Below, piece by piece: positions 26,930-34,878 of a stretch of DNA of 63,425 nucleotides. Numbering within the stretch: position 1 is the first letter of the stretch; the number at the start of each line of letters is the position of its first letter. The notes beneath the pieces are model-generated. The model saw only the letters and a program-made list of their open reading frames with translations, was not told where the DNA came from and did no database searches. The translations under genes were made by a program, and so were the position numbers. The DNA is from an uncultured Actinomycetes bacterium. Its GTDB lineage: Bacteria; Actinomycetota; Actinomycetes; Nanopelagicales; Nanopelagicaceae. The stretch is from positions 1 to 63,425 of the forward strand of contig CAILJM010000016.1 of NCBI GenBank assembly GCA_903834515.1, written 5' to 3'.

Positions 26930-27910
26930 TTAAAGTGATGTATGTGCAACTTCTAAAAGACCGGCTTCTCGCATCTCATCCCAAAGTCCCTCTGGAAGTT
27001 CTGTGTTGAAGTGATCGATATTTGAAGCGAGCTCAGATACATCACTTGCGCCGATGACCACTGCAGTTATGGCTGGATTCTGTAATGGGAATTGCGTGGC
27101 AGCCGCAATGAGAGAGACCCCTCGTACGTTCAAAAATTCGGCTATTTTCCGAGTTCGTTCAATGATTTCAGTAGGAGCCGGGGAGTAGTTGAAGGTTGCG
27201 CCTATTTTAGGATCAGCGAGGATTCCCGAATTAAAGACTCCTGCTGCAAGCACCGAGACATTTCGCTTCTGCGCCAGCGGTAATAACTCACGACCGGCTT
27301 CTTGGTCGAGCAAGGTATAACGACCAGCAATAAGCGCGACATTTATATCGCATTCGGTAATGAATCGGATCGACTCTTTACAAAAGTTAAGGCCGGTGCC
27401 GACCCCGCTAATAATCCCCTGACTTCGATAGTCATCGAGTACCGGGTAAGCCTCATTGATCGCCTGATCCATATGATTTTCAACATCGTGCATCAGGGCG
27501 ATATCGATATGGTCTACTCCAAGGCGCTGCAGGCTCTCATCGATTGAACGCTTTACACCGTCTGCCGACAAATCAAAGATCGGTTCAAGTTCGGGAAGCA
27601 CATCAATAAAAATTCCTGTATCCGGATTCTGTGCAGGATTGAGTACTCGACCAACCTTCGTTTCAAGTACATAAGGTCTCCCAGTTTTGCGTAAACCGCG
27701 ACCCAATCTCACTTCAGATTTTCCGTATCCATAGAATGGAGCAGTATCGAAGAAGTTGATACCGTGGTCGAGTGCGTAAAAAATGAGATCATCACACTCT
27801 TCTTCAGTGAGAGAACGTCCAATCCCCGCAAGTGGCCCGGTTCCTAGAGCCAATTTAGATACAAGCAATTCCGTACCCAAAATATTTACCAGCGACTCGT
27901 GTCTCTTCAT
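26930..27910 (-). CDS. aldo/keto reductase (aldose 1-dehydrogenase-like)
   Basis: A 326-residue aldo/keto reductase. The motif FFDTAPFYGYGKSE gives Asp and Tyr, LETKVGR gives Lys, and IALMHDVEN gives the His. It is nearest in style to the D-threo-aldose (L-fucose) 1-dehydrogenase group, which oxidises free sugars to lactones. ATG 27910 is chosen over TTG 27931 because TACGCT lies seven bases upstream. It is divergent from the second ThuA gene, with 44 bases between starts, so a shared sugar-oxidation role is plausible. Confidence 0.86.
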   Translation of the reverse strand: MKRHESLVNILGTELLVSKLALGTGPLAGIGRSLTEEECDDLIFYALDHGINFFDTAPFYGYGKSEVRLGRGLRKTGRPYVLETKVGRVLNPAQNPDTGIFIDVLPELEPIFDLSADGVKRSIDESLQRLGVDHIDIALMHDVENHMDQAINEAYPVLDDYRSQGIISGVGTGLNFCKESIRFITECDINVALIAGRYTLLDQEAGRELLPLAQKRNVSVLAAGVFNSGILADPKIGATFNYSPAPTEIIERTRKIAEFLNVRGVSLIAAATQFPLQNPAITAVVIGASDVSELASNIDHFNTELPEGLWDEMREAGLLEVAHTSL

Positions 27911-27954
27911 GTCGGTAAGCGTAACCAGCAATCTCGATGGGTGATACTAGAGAT
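27911..27954. promoter_or_regulatory. divergent leaderless promoter region
   Basis: On the minus strand TACGCT (27923-27918) is seven bases from ATG 27910. On the plus strand GATACT (27943-27948) is six bases from ATG 27955. No ribosome binding site is present on either side and -35 boxes are poor. The layout copies the 19064-19100 region. Confidence 0.4.
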
Positions 27955-28653
27955 ATGAAAAGTGCCTTAATTGTTCGTGGCGGCTGGGAAGGTCATCAAC
28001 CAAAAGAGACCTCTGATTTGTTTATTCCATTTTTGGAGTCGCACGGCTTTGAAGTTCGAGTCGAAGAATCAACGGCGATCTACGCCGACGAGACCTTTAT
28101 GTCTAAGGTCGATCTCATAGTCCAAGTCATCACCTTCGGAACGCTTACCGAGGCGGAGTCAGATGGCTTAGAACGGGCGGTCGTTGCGGGGGCGGGATTC
28201 GCAGGGTGGCACGGTGGCGTGCTCGCATCTTTCCCGTTGGCCGAGAAGTACCTCCACATGATTGGCGCAATCTTTGTCAGCCACCCAGGTAAGCCAGCAG
28301 TGGAGCGAGTCGGCGAGCCGAGCGATTGGTTCGTTCCACACACGTATTCCTTGACTGAAAAGGGTCAAAACCACGAGATCACACGGGGGATCGCGGACTT
28401 TGAACTAGATACAGAACAGTATTGGGTGCTTCATGACCCCTATCTGGAGATCTTGGCGAATACGACTCAGAAGGCGAGGCCGGGGGATCCATGGCATGAG
28501 GATGTGAAATCCCCCGCAGTGTGGACTCGCCTGTGGGGCGCAGGGAAGATATTTGTGATCACCTGCGGCCACGATCTAGAGGTAGTGAAGGATCAGAGAG
28601 TTGAACAGATCATCCAGCGCGGAATGCTCTGGGCAACTCGAAATGACTCTTGA
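27955..28653 (+). CDS. ThuA-like domain protein, second copy
   Basis: A 232-residue ThuA-fold protein, the paralogue of 4918-5616: MKSALIVRGGWEGHQPKETS against KRALIVRGGWDGHQPIETT, and the same GWHGG and GKIFVITCGHDLE segments. ATG 27955 gives exactly the same length as the first copy; ATG 27937 is an alternative six codons upstream. Here the neighbour is a divergent aldo/keto reductase rather than a Gfo/Idh enzyme, so the two copies may serve parallel routes with different redox partners. Confidence 0.86.
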   Translation: MKSALIVRGGWEGHQPKETSDLFIPFLESHGFEVRVEESTAIYADETFMSKVDLIVQVITFGTLTEAESDGLERAVVAGAGFAGWHGGVLASFPLAEKYLHMIGAIFVSHPGKPAVERVGEPSDWFVPHTYSLTEKGQNHEITRGIADFELDTEQYWVLHDPYLEILANTTQKARPGDPWHEDVKSPAVWTRLWGAGKIFVITCGHDLEVVKDQRVEQIIQRGMLWATRNDS

Positions 28654-28677
28654 CCTTCATTTACCGCGTTATACAGT
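28650..28677 (+). promoter_or_regulatory. promoter of the P450 gene, leaderless
   Basis: TTGACC (28650-28655) and TACAGT (28672-28677) are 16 bases apart. Seven bases separate the -10 from ATG 28685. The -35 overlaps the stop of the ThuA gene. Confidence 0.55.
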
Positions 28678-28684
28678 GTGATCT

Positions 28685-29743
28685 ATGGCCGTCGTAAAGG
28701 TTCCCATCGCCCGTATCATCACCGGGCATAAAGCGGTTCGTGAAGCGCTGCGCAATACAGAACTTTATTCATCAGATTTGCAGGGCGATGCGGATGTTCG
28801 CGATTACCGACAGATCCCACTTGAGGTCGATCCCCCCAAGCACCACTTGTACCGAGCTGCGCTCGCTCCATTCTTTGTGAAACCGCATATCGAAAAGTAT
28901 GTAGAAATCTTCACTGAACATACCAAATCTTTACTTGATTCCTTCATGAAAGACCCTGGGGCGGATGTCGTCACTTCACTTGCACTTCCACTGGTGATGC
29001 ATAATCTCGGAGCCTTATATGGTCGTGAGCAAGATGTTTCAGAATGGATCGGGTGGGGACCAGATGTGTGGACCGCTACTGGGTCCAAGCGCGATGGCGC
29101 AGTACTTCATTCCTATCTTGATCGAATTTATGATGAGGCGCTTGCTCAACCAAATGGCGATATCTGGAGTCAACTCGCCTCTCTAGAGATTGAAGAAGAA
29201 CAGATTACTCCGCTGGAATTTCGCGGTATCGCTGGCATCATGTTGGCCGGGGGACGTGACACAATCGTTAAGATGTTCGCAGGAATCATCTGGTACTTTG
29301 GAAAAAATCCACACGAGCTTATTTCACTTCGAGAAGATCCCCAATACATAGATCGAGCAGTCCAAGAATTCTTAAGGTTTTTGACGCCAAACACTGCGAT
29401 GGCTCGAACTACAACACCTGAAAGTTCCCAGACCTCACTTCCAGATGATCGATACGTCAGCATGAGTTTCTTGTCCGGAAATTTTGACGAATCGATTTAC
29501 CCTAACCCTACGACCGTTGATCTTCGGCGCGAGAGAAACCCACATTTGAGTTTTGGTTTTGGACCACATACATGTATCGGTAATCACCTTGCAGAGTTTG
29601 AAGTGAGAATCTTTTTACAATCTCTTATTTCATCAAACTATATGTGGTCTGTGGAAAGTTCATCCGAGATAACTTTTCACCCCGATCCATTACAGAGCGT
29701 GCCACATGAATTCAAAAATCTATTGATTAGGTTGGCTTCATAG
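28685..29743 (+). CDS. cytochrome P450
   Basis: A 352-residue P450, about 50 residues shorter at the N terminus than usual bacterial members. The haem ligand is Cys297 in FGFGPHTCIGNHL; the I-helix reads MLAGGRDTIVK and the K-helix EFLRF has the Glu-x-x-Arg pair. It opens directly at the GHKAVREALRN helix, so the usual first strands are missing. The promoter just upstream argues that this short form is native rather than a wrong start call. It would need a ferredoxin and a reductase; an FprA-type reductase is encoded at 52601. The substrate is unknown, and the next genes are sugar or nucleoside types. Confidence 0.88.
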   Translation: MAVVKVPIARIITGHKAVREALRNTELYSSDLQGDADVRDYRQIPLEVDPPKHHLYRAALAPFFVKPHIEKYVEIFTEHTKSLLDSFMKDPGADVVTSLALPLVMHNLGALYGREQDVSEWIGWGPDVWTATGSKRDGAVLHSYLDRIYDEALAQPNGDIWSQLASLEIEEEQITPLEFRGIAGIMLAGGRDTIVKMFAGIIWYFGKNPHELISLREDPQYIDRAVQEFLRFLTPNTAMARTTTPESSQTSLPDDRYVSMSFLSGNFDESIYPNPTTVDLRRERNPHLSFGFGPHTCIGNHLAEFEVRIFLQSLISSNYMWSVESSSEITFHPDPLQSVPHEFKNLLIRLAS

Positions 29744-29752
29744 ATGTATACT
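29723..29752 (+). promoter_or_regulatory. promoter of the ADP-ribosylglycohydrolase gene
   Basis: TTGATT (29723-29728) and TATACT (29747-29752) are 18 bases apart, with five bases to GTG 29758. It starts inside the end of the P450 gene, and the message would be leaderless. Confidence 0.5.
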
Positions 29753-29757
29753 GACTT

Positions 29758-30663
29758 GTGCCTGAAACCGCTATAAATCAACTATTTGAGCTCGGGATAC
29801 TTCCAGAATCCTTGCGTGACCAAGATGAATCAGGCGCCAATTGGGCTATTGCTTTAGCACTCATTGCTTACGCAGCTGGTGATGCCTTTGGAGCCGCTCA
29901 CGAGTTTGTATCTGATCGATCAGAGAAAATAATTTCCGAACTTTTGGGTAAACCTGACTGGCCCTACGGGGGTGTAAGTGATGACACAACACTTTCGCTA
30001 CTTACTATTGAATCACTTCAAGCAGATACACCTGATGGTGCTGCCGAGAGTTATCTACAACTTCTAAAAAATTCACAAGAAACTTTGCGTGGCCTGGGGC
30101 CAACCACTAGATATGCACTTGGAATGTCAGTGAAACCTGAAGAGATCCACTACATAGGTATAAGTAATGGTGGAATGATGCGAACCGCGCTACTAGGAAT
30201 GCTTTTCACGCCTGATCAATCGGCGCTTCGAGAATCATGGATTCGATCCTCAGTTGAGACAACCCATAAAAATCCGATTGCCGTTGATGCCGCGCTCGAC
30301 ATGTCCGCTGCTTTCTCTGGTGCAGCTACCTATGGCAACTCATTTAAATTTCCAGAGCCATCGCTCGGTTGGGAACCACCAGCGAACGGCATATCGCTAA
30401 ATCCGCGTGAGACGTATCAGGCTGTGATGTATGTAGTTAATCGTTGCGCAACTGTTGAAAGTGCTTACCTTCTCGCATGTGAACTCGGAGGCGATACCGA
30501 CACGGTGGCAGCCCTCTCTGGTGCTCTCGTTGCGGCATCGCGGCGCAAGCAATCGGGACTATTTGAGATTGGGTGGTTATTAGATGTTCGGTGGAGCGAG
30601 ATTCCACAATCTAGGTTTGCACTTGAGCTTATGATGAAGCGACGAGAGGGATGGAATAAATAG
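29758..30663 (+). CDS. ADP-ribosylglycohydrolase (ARH/DraG) family protein
   Basis: A 301-residue all-helical hydrolase of the DraG/ARH fold. Metal-binding motifs are present: GDAFGAAHEF near the start, SDDTTLS around residue 80 and GGDTDTVAALSGAL near 245. The family removes ADP-ribose from proteins or cleaves related N- and O-glycosides of ribose. The GTG shares one base with no leader before it. Its stop (TAG) shares its final G with the GTG start of the PfkB kinase, so the two are coupled. This favours a small-molecule riboside or glycoside substrate whose sugar is then phosphorylated (inference), rather than protein de-ADP-ribosylation. Confidence 0.87.
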   Translation: MPETAINQLFELGILPESLRDQDESGANWAIALALIAYAAGDAFGAAHEFVSDRSEKIISELLGKPDWPYGGVSDDTTLSLLTIESLQADTPDGAAESYLQLLKNSQETLRGLGPTTRYALGMSVKPEEIHYIGISNGGMMRTALLGMLFTPDQSALRESWIRSSVETTHKNPIAVDAALDMSAAFSGAATYGNSFKFPEPSLGWEPPANGISLNPRETYQAVMYVVNRCATVESAYLLACELGGDTDTVAALSGALVAASRRKQSGLFEIGWLLDVRWSEIPQSRFALELMMKRREGWNK

Positions 30664-31538
30664 TGTCGAGAGTCTGGATCATTGGACCACTTGCTTGGGA
30701 CACAGTTCTCAACGTTTCGCACCTGCCCGAATCTGGGGGATTTGTACAAGGAAGCGGCCTTGTAGGTAGAGCGGGAGGCACTGCGGCGAATGTCGCAGTC
30801 GGCCTTGCAAGTTCTGGAGTAAAAACGGGATTTTCGGGCTATGTGGGTCAAGACGAATTAAGTGACAAATTGATGGAGAGCCTGGAAGGTAGCGATATTG
30901 AAACGCTACACATAAAGCACCTGACAGGAAGAGCAAATCACGTACTGATTTTGATTGATGCACAGGGCGAGCGAACCATCGTGGGTCTCACAGAAGATCG
31001 TCTCGATCAAGTGACGATTCGCGATGTTGAGATTTCGCAGGATGACTACGTCGTCTTCGTACTGTGGCGAAACCATTTCCTGCCGGATTTGGAATATGTA
31101 AAAGGTATTGGGGCGAAGGTCATTGTTGGTATTGAAGCCTTAGATGAATTACCTCTTATTACCGCTGATATTTGTATCGGATCTGGCTCAGATTTACGGA
31201 GAGAGCTAAATGCAGATCTATATCTCGATCGCTTCGGAAAGCTTGTTATTACCCGCGGAGCCGACGGTGCACGCCAATACTGGCGAGAGAATGGTGAAAC
31301 GAAGGTTATTCACCAGCCAGCGATCGCCGTGAAGGAAGTAGTAGATACAACCGGCGCTGGTGATTCATTCTTAGCTGGTTATATCAAGGGTCTCATGGAT
31401 GCAGAGAACAAGATTGAAGATCCGATGCTCATCGGTGCACACTGGTCCGCACTTGCAGTATCGACACCTGGTTCTCAGCCGCCCGATTGGACAGATGTTG
31501 TAAATGCATTGCCACCTAAAATCTTGAGAGATAAATAA
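30663..31538 (+). CDS. PfkB-family carbohydrate kinase
   Basis: A 291-residue ribokinase-like kinase. The first signature is GRAGGTAANVAVGLASSG. The second is DTTGAGDSFLAGY, with the catalytic base Asp234 in its centre. Family members phosphorylate ribose, fructose, nucleosides and similar sugars. It is coupled to the ADP-ribosylglycohydrolase gene by a one-base stop/start overlap, suggesting that it uses the sugar released by that enzyme. The substrate cannot be named from sequence. Confidence 0.9.
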   Translation: MSRVWIIGPLAWDTVLNVSHLPESGGFVQGSGLVGRAGGTAANVAVGLASSGVKTGFSGYVGQDELSDKLMESLEGSDIETLHIKHLTGRANHVLILIDAQGERTIVGLTEDRLDQVTIRDVEISQDDYVVFVLWRNHFLPDLEYVKGIGAKVIVGIEALDELPLITADICIGSGSDLRRELNADLYLDRFGKLVITRGADGARQYWRENGETKVIHQPAIAVKEVVDTTGAGDSFLAGYIKGLMDAENKIEDPMLIGAHWSALAVSTPGSQPPDWTDVVNALPPKILRDK

Positions 31539-31547
31539 GAAAAGGAC

Positions 31548-31576
31548 TTACCCTAGTTGAGTTAAACCGCTACATT
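31548..31576 (+). promoter_or_regulatory. promoter of the permease-acyltransferase frame
   Basis: TTACCC (31548-31553, weak) and TACATT (31571-31576) are 17 bases apart, with six bases to GTG 31583. The TACATT-N6-GTG end is the same as at the aldo/keto reductase gene at 19101. Confidence 0.4.
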
Positions 31577-31582
31577 TCAGCG

Positions 31583-33643
31583 GTGAAAACATGGCGCAAA
31601 TATCCACTTGCGAAGGCGCTTATGTTTGTCGGAATTTGCTACTTTGCATACCCTCTTTATTGGCTTGTAATCAACTCATCCAAGGGTTACGGTGCGCATG
31701 ACGGACTTTTTTCTGGCGCAAATCCATTCGATTTGATAAGTAATATGGTGGGACTCTTCTCCCAACCAGATAGTTTATTTGGCCGATGGTTCCTTAATAG
31801 CGTTATATATTCGCTAATCTCTGCGATCGGTGCAACTTTGTTCGCGGCGATGGCTGGGTATGCACTCGCTGTGTATAAATTTAAGGGTTCGGGCTTTATT
31901 CAATTTCTCATACTTTCACTTATCATGGTTCCACCCAACACAATTGTTCTTCCACTCTTTCTCTTTTTTACAAAAATCAATATCGTAAACACTCCGGCAT
32001 CAGTTATCCTCCCTGGGCTCGTAAGCCCAGTTGGCGCTTTTTTCATGATGTACTACGTAAGAACGTCTGTTCCATTTGAGCTCATCCAAGCAGCTCGACT
32101 CGATCGCGCTTCAGAATTCAGAATATTTACTCGGATCGCGATGCCGATCGCGAAGCCGATGCTTGCCATAGTTTTCTTGATTGTCGTTATTGCAAACTGG
32201 AACGCCTACTTCTTACCACTAGTAATGCTCAATGACATGAAGCTCTATACCCTTCAAGTGGGTCTTGGTACTTCCGAAGGTGGCGGCGGATTAATCGCCG
32301 GGTCGATTATTTCTACAATCCCAGTCTTAATTGCTTACCTATACCTTCAAAGGCACATGAGTAGTGATTTATGGAATGAATCGGCCTCGTCAACTCGAAT
32401 ACGAAAGGAGAAGCGCGTGAAAGTGCTTCCAGATACCCAGCCAAAGAGAGATAAGCAGCGCATTAACGGTGCTGATGGATTCAGAGCGATTGCTTGTCTT
32501 TTGGTCTTACTTCATCACGCCATCCAGCGAATGAATGCTGATTTTGCACCTCGTTGGGTGAAGGCAATTTTCTTCATAGGCTGGAGAGGCGAAGTCGGCG
32601 TAAGTATCTTCTTCGTACTATCTGGTTGCCTGCTCTCATTCCCTTTTTGGAACGCATTTGTTAACGATCACAAAATGCCGAATTTGAAGGATTATTTCAG
32701 TCGCCGAGCAGCTCGAATCGTCCCTGGTGCCTGGCTCGCCTTAGGAGTCACGACTTATATCGGCGTTGTGCATCTTCATTATCCAATGAATTGGACTCGT
32801 TTCTTGGCGGGCGTCTTCTTTATCTTTAGTTTTCATTACAAGACATTTTTCCCAAGTGAATTTAATGGGCCTCTCTGGACTATCGGCTTAGAAGTTTGGT
32901 GCTACATCGTGATGCCGTTGATTATTTTGCTTTCATGTAGGTTCACAAAGAAGATTAAATTCGTTTGGGCCTGGCTTTTAGCATGGTTGGTATTTCTGCA
33001 AATATTGCAACCGGTGATCATTCATAACTTTATGACCGGAATTGATAGCAAAGGTTGGATGTACGGTATGACAGGCGGCGCAAAACTCTGGATGCCTTAC
33101 TGGAATTTTGCAACATTTCTATCTCAGTACTTATGTGGCGTTGCAGCTGCTTTCCTCATTGTTGTTGCTAGAAAGAAAGTAATTCTCTCTCCAATTAAGT
33201 GGGACATCATTGGAGCGCTCTCGTTAATAACTGCATTCGTTCTGGTCTGCACTAGAGAGGTACCGGGAGTGCCTGACACATTAACTAAACAACCGTACAA
33301 CGCTCCAATATTCTCTTTGCTTATCGGAGTCGGAATAGCTTCCGTTGCCTTGGGAGGACGACTCTGGAAGAGTTTTGATAATCGACTCTTTGTCTACATC
33401 GCGAAGATTTCGTTTGGGCTATACCTGTGGCATTGGTTCCTTATAACCATTATTCAGGCTGATATTGCTACTGACTTTACAGTGAATGGCCTCCCAGATC
33501 TCTTTAGGTGGCTGGGGCTCGTTACATTTACCTATGTGATTGCTTGGGGAATAGCTGTATTGAGTTGGCGCTTTATCGAAAGCCCAGTCTTGGAATACAA
33601 TCAGCGTAGGATCGCGCGTAGAAAGATGACTCAGGAGGCTTAG
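31583..33643 (+). CDS. MalG-type ABC permease joined in frame to acyltransferase-3
   Basis: One uninterrupted 686-residue frame holds two complete membrane proteins. Residues 1 to about 265 are a MalG-type permease with the EAA loop IQAARLDRASEFRIF (Arg in place of glycine) and the family's C-terminal AYLYLQRHM. Residues 279-686 are an OafA-like acyltransferase-3 with GFRAIACLLVLLHHA, GEVGVSIFFVLSGCLLS and LSFGLYLWHWF. At the junction AAAGGAG lies six bases before an in-frame GTG (residue 279). Starting there gives 408 residues, against 407 for the free-standing paralogue at 17007. So this is either a true fusion, or two genes that lack a stop codon between them with the second also made separately. 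No MalF partner, binding protein or ATPase gene is adjacent. Confidence 0.85.
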   Translation: MKTWRKYPLAKALMFVGICYFAYPLYWLVINSSKGYGAHDGLFSGANPFDLISNMVGLFSQPDSLFGRWFLNSVIYSLISAIGATLFAAMAGYALAVYKFKGSGFIQFLILSLIMVPPNTIVLPLFLFFTKINIVNTPASVILPGLVSPVGAFFMMYYVRTSVPFELIQAARLDRASEFRIFTRIAMPIAKPMLAIVFLIVVIANWNAYFLPLVMLNDMKLYTLQVGLGTSEGGGGLIAGSIISTIPVLIAYLYLQRHMSSDLWNESASSTRIRKEKRVKVLPDTQPKRDKQRINGADGFRAIACLLVLLHHAIQRMNADFAPRWVKAIFFIGWRGEVGVSIFFVLSGCLLSFPFWNAFVNDHKMPNLKDYFSRRAARIVPGAWLALGVTTYIGVVHLHYPMNWTRFLAGVFFIFSFHYKTFFPSEFNGPLWTIGLEVWCYIVMPLIILLSCRFTKKIKFVWAWLLAWLVFLQILQPVIIHNFMTGIDSKGWMYGMTGGAKLWMPYWNFATFLSQYLCGVAAAFLIVVARKKVILSPIKWDIIGALSLITAFVLVCTREVPGVPDTLTKQPYNAPIFSLLIGVGIASVALGGRLWKSFDNRLFVYIAKISFGLYLWHWFLITIIQADIATDFTVNGLPDLFRWLGLVTFTYVIAWGIAVLSWRFIESPVLEYNQRRIARRKMTQEA
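32404..32419 (+). promoter_or_regulatory. internal ribosome binding site and GTG at the permease-acyltransferase junction
   Basis: AAAGGAG (32404-32410) followed by a six-base spacer and GTG (32417-32419), in frame with both halves. It is one of the best Shine-Dalgarno matches in the window and sits exactly where the acyltransferase protein would begin. Confidence 0.6.
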
Positions 33644-33646
33644 TTC

Positions 33647-34666
33647 ATGGCTACACCAAATCGATCTGTATCTATGATCGATGTAGCTGTTCATGCAGGG
33701 GTTTCGCATCAAACAGTCTCACGGGTACTTAACAACCATAAAAATGTAAGTGATAAGACGCGCAAACGTGTTTTGGCCTCAATGGAAGAACTCAATTACC
33801 ATCCTAATATTGCCGCTCGTACTTTAGTTACCGGTAAGTCTTCGTCAATTGGGGTACTAAGTTACGACACTACGCTCTTTGGCCCTGCTTCAATGTTGCA
33901 TGCAGTTCAATTAGCAGCGAGGGCAAAGGGCTATTCAGTCAACTTAGTTTCTCTTAAAGCCACAGATACTGAATCAGTTAATAAAGGCTTGCAAGATCTT
34001 TACGCGACAGGCGTTGAAGGTCTCATCATGATTGTTCCTCACACAAAAGACTCTGCGCAGATCAGAAAACTTCCGGGTGACTTACCTGGCGTTGTCATTG
34101 AGGGGGAAAGTTCCAAGTTCATTCCTTCTGTCAATATTGATCAAGTCGTTGGCGCTGAAATGGCGGTGGAATATTTACTTGAACTCGGTCATAAGAAAAT
34201 TGCACACATCTCGGGCCCGCTCGGCTGGTATGAGGCAGACCTTCGAGTCACTGGGTGGCGTAACGCAATGGAGCGAGCTGGCTTAAAATCTAAAGTGATG
34301 GAGCAAGGGGATTGGTCGCCTCGTTCGGGGTACGAGGCCACGAAGCGAATATTGAAGGCAAGGCAGGGAATTACCGCGATTTTTTGTTCGAACGATGCGA
34401 TGGCACTCGGTGCCTTGAAGGCGCTTTCGGAGAATGGCATGGATATCCCTGCAGAGATGAGCGTTGTTGGTTTTGACGATGTACCAGAGGCCTCTTTTTT
34501 CCAGCCTTCGCTCACAACGATCATGCAGTCATTTGAGGATGTAGGAAATTCAAGCCTAGAACTGCTTGTCTCCCAGATTGAAGGCGGGAAAACCCGGATC
34601 AAACGCGAAGCGATTCAACCGACACTCCTCATTCGAGAGAGCTCGGGCCCAGTTCCTCAAAAGTAA
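33647..34666 (+). CDS. LacI-family transcriptional regulator, probably of arabinose use
   Basis: A 339-residue LacI/GalR repressor. The helix-turn-helix (about residues 6-30) reads IDVAVHAGVSHQTVSRVLN, with the hinge helix NYHPNIAARTL near 55. The periplasmic-binding-like core carries IFCSNDAMALGAL and VVGFDDVPEA. AGGAGG lies eight bases before the ATG, and the gene follows the acyltransferase frame by three bases. It stands directly upstream of two LacI-type operators and the arabinose operon, so it most likely represses that operon until arabinose or an arabinoside binds (inference from position). Confidence 0.92.
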   Translation: MATPNRSVSMIDVAVHAGVSHQTVSRVLNNHKNVSDKTRKRVLASMEELNYHPNIAARTLVTGKSSSIGVLSYDTTLFGPASMLHAVQLAARAKGYSVNLVSLKATDTESVNKGLQDLYATGVEGLIMIVPHTKDSAQIRKLPGDLPGVVIEGESSKFIPSVNIDQVVGAEMAVEYLLELGHKKIAHISGPLGWYEADLRVTGWRNAMERAGLKSKVMEQGDWSPRSGYEATKRILKARQGITAIFCSNDAMALGALKALSENGMDIPAEMSVVGFDDVPEASFFQPSLTTIMQSFEDVGNSSLELLVSQIEGGKTRIKREAIQPTLLIRESSGPVPQK

Positions 34667-34693
34667 CGTTTCAATAACATTCGTGAGAGTGTC

Positions 34694-34722
34694 TTGACTC
34701 ACACAATGTTAACGATAACAAT
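34694..34722 (+). promoter_or_regulatory. promoter of the arabinose operon
   Basis: TTGACT (34694-34699) and AACAAT (34717-34722) are 17 bases apart. The first operator covers the spacer and the -10. Transcription would start near 34729, leaving a leader of about 150 bases. Confidence 0.5.
34707..34720. promoter_or_regulatory. LacI-type operator 1
   Basis: TGTTA-ACGA-TAACA: five-base inverted arms around an ACGA core, the LacI-family layout. It lies between the -35 and -10 boxes, so binding would block polymerase. Confidence 0.75.
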
Positions 34723-34778
34723 TCACACATGCGTTCAGGCTCCTCCATCAAAGCACAAGGAGCTTATTTACCCGTCCA

Positions 34779-34798
34779 AATTGTTAACGCTAACAATT
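34779..34798. promoter_or_regulatory. LacI-type operator 2
   Basis: AATTGTTA-ACGC-TAACAATT: perfect eight-base inverted arms, sharing the GTTAAC...TAACA design with operator 1, 72 bases further on and inside the leader. Two sites at about seven helical turns would allow looping by a tetramer or a roadblock. The rest of the 212-base gap 34667-34878 shows only AAGGA before the ATG. Confidence 0.78.
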
Positions 34799-34878
34799 AT
34801 TCAGGTGGATACTCCTTGGAGATCGCATGTGAACAACAAGTGCTTCATTCATATCCAGCGAGAGAAGGATAAGGAACA

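Noticed and set aside
32380-32420. Sequencing frameshift joining the permease and the acyltransferase
   Set aside because: Both halves are complete and in the same frame with no broken motif, so an indel is not needed; a misread stop codon remains possible and is listed as a check.
34706-34730. Similarity of the arabinose operator flank to the E. coli lac operator (GATAACAATTCACACA)
   Set aside because: Likely chance plus shared LacI-family preference; the symmetric site here is TGTTA-ACGA-TAACA, and no LacI of E. coli type is present.
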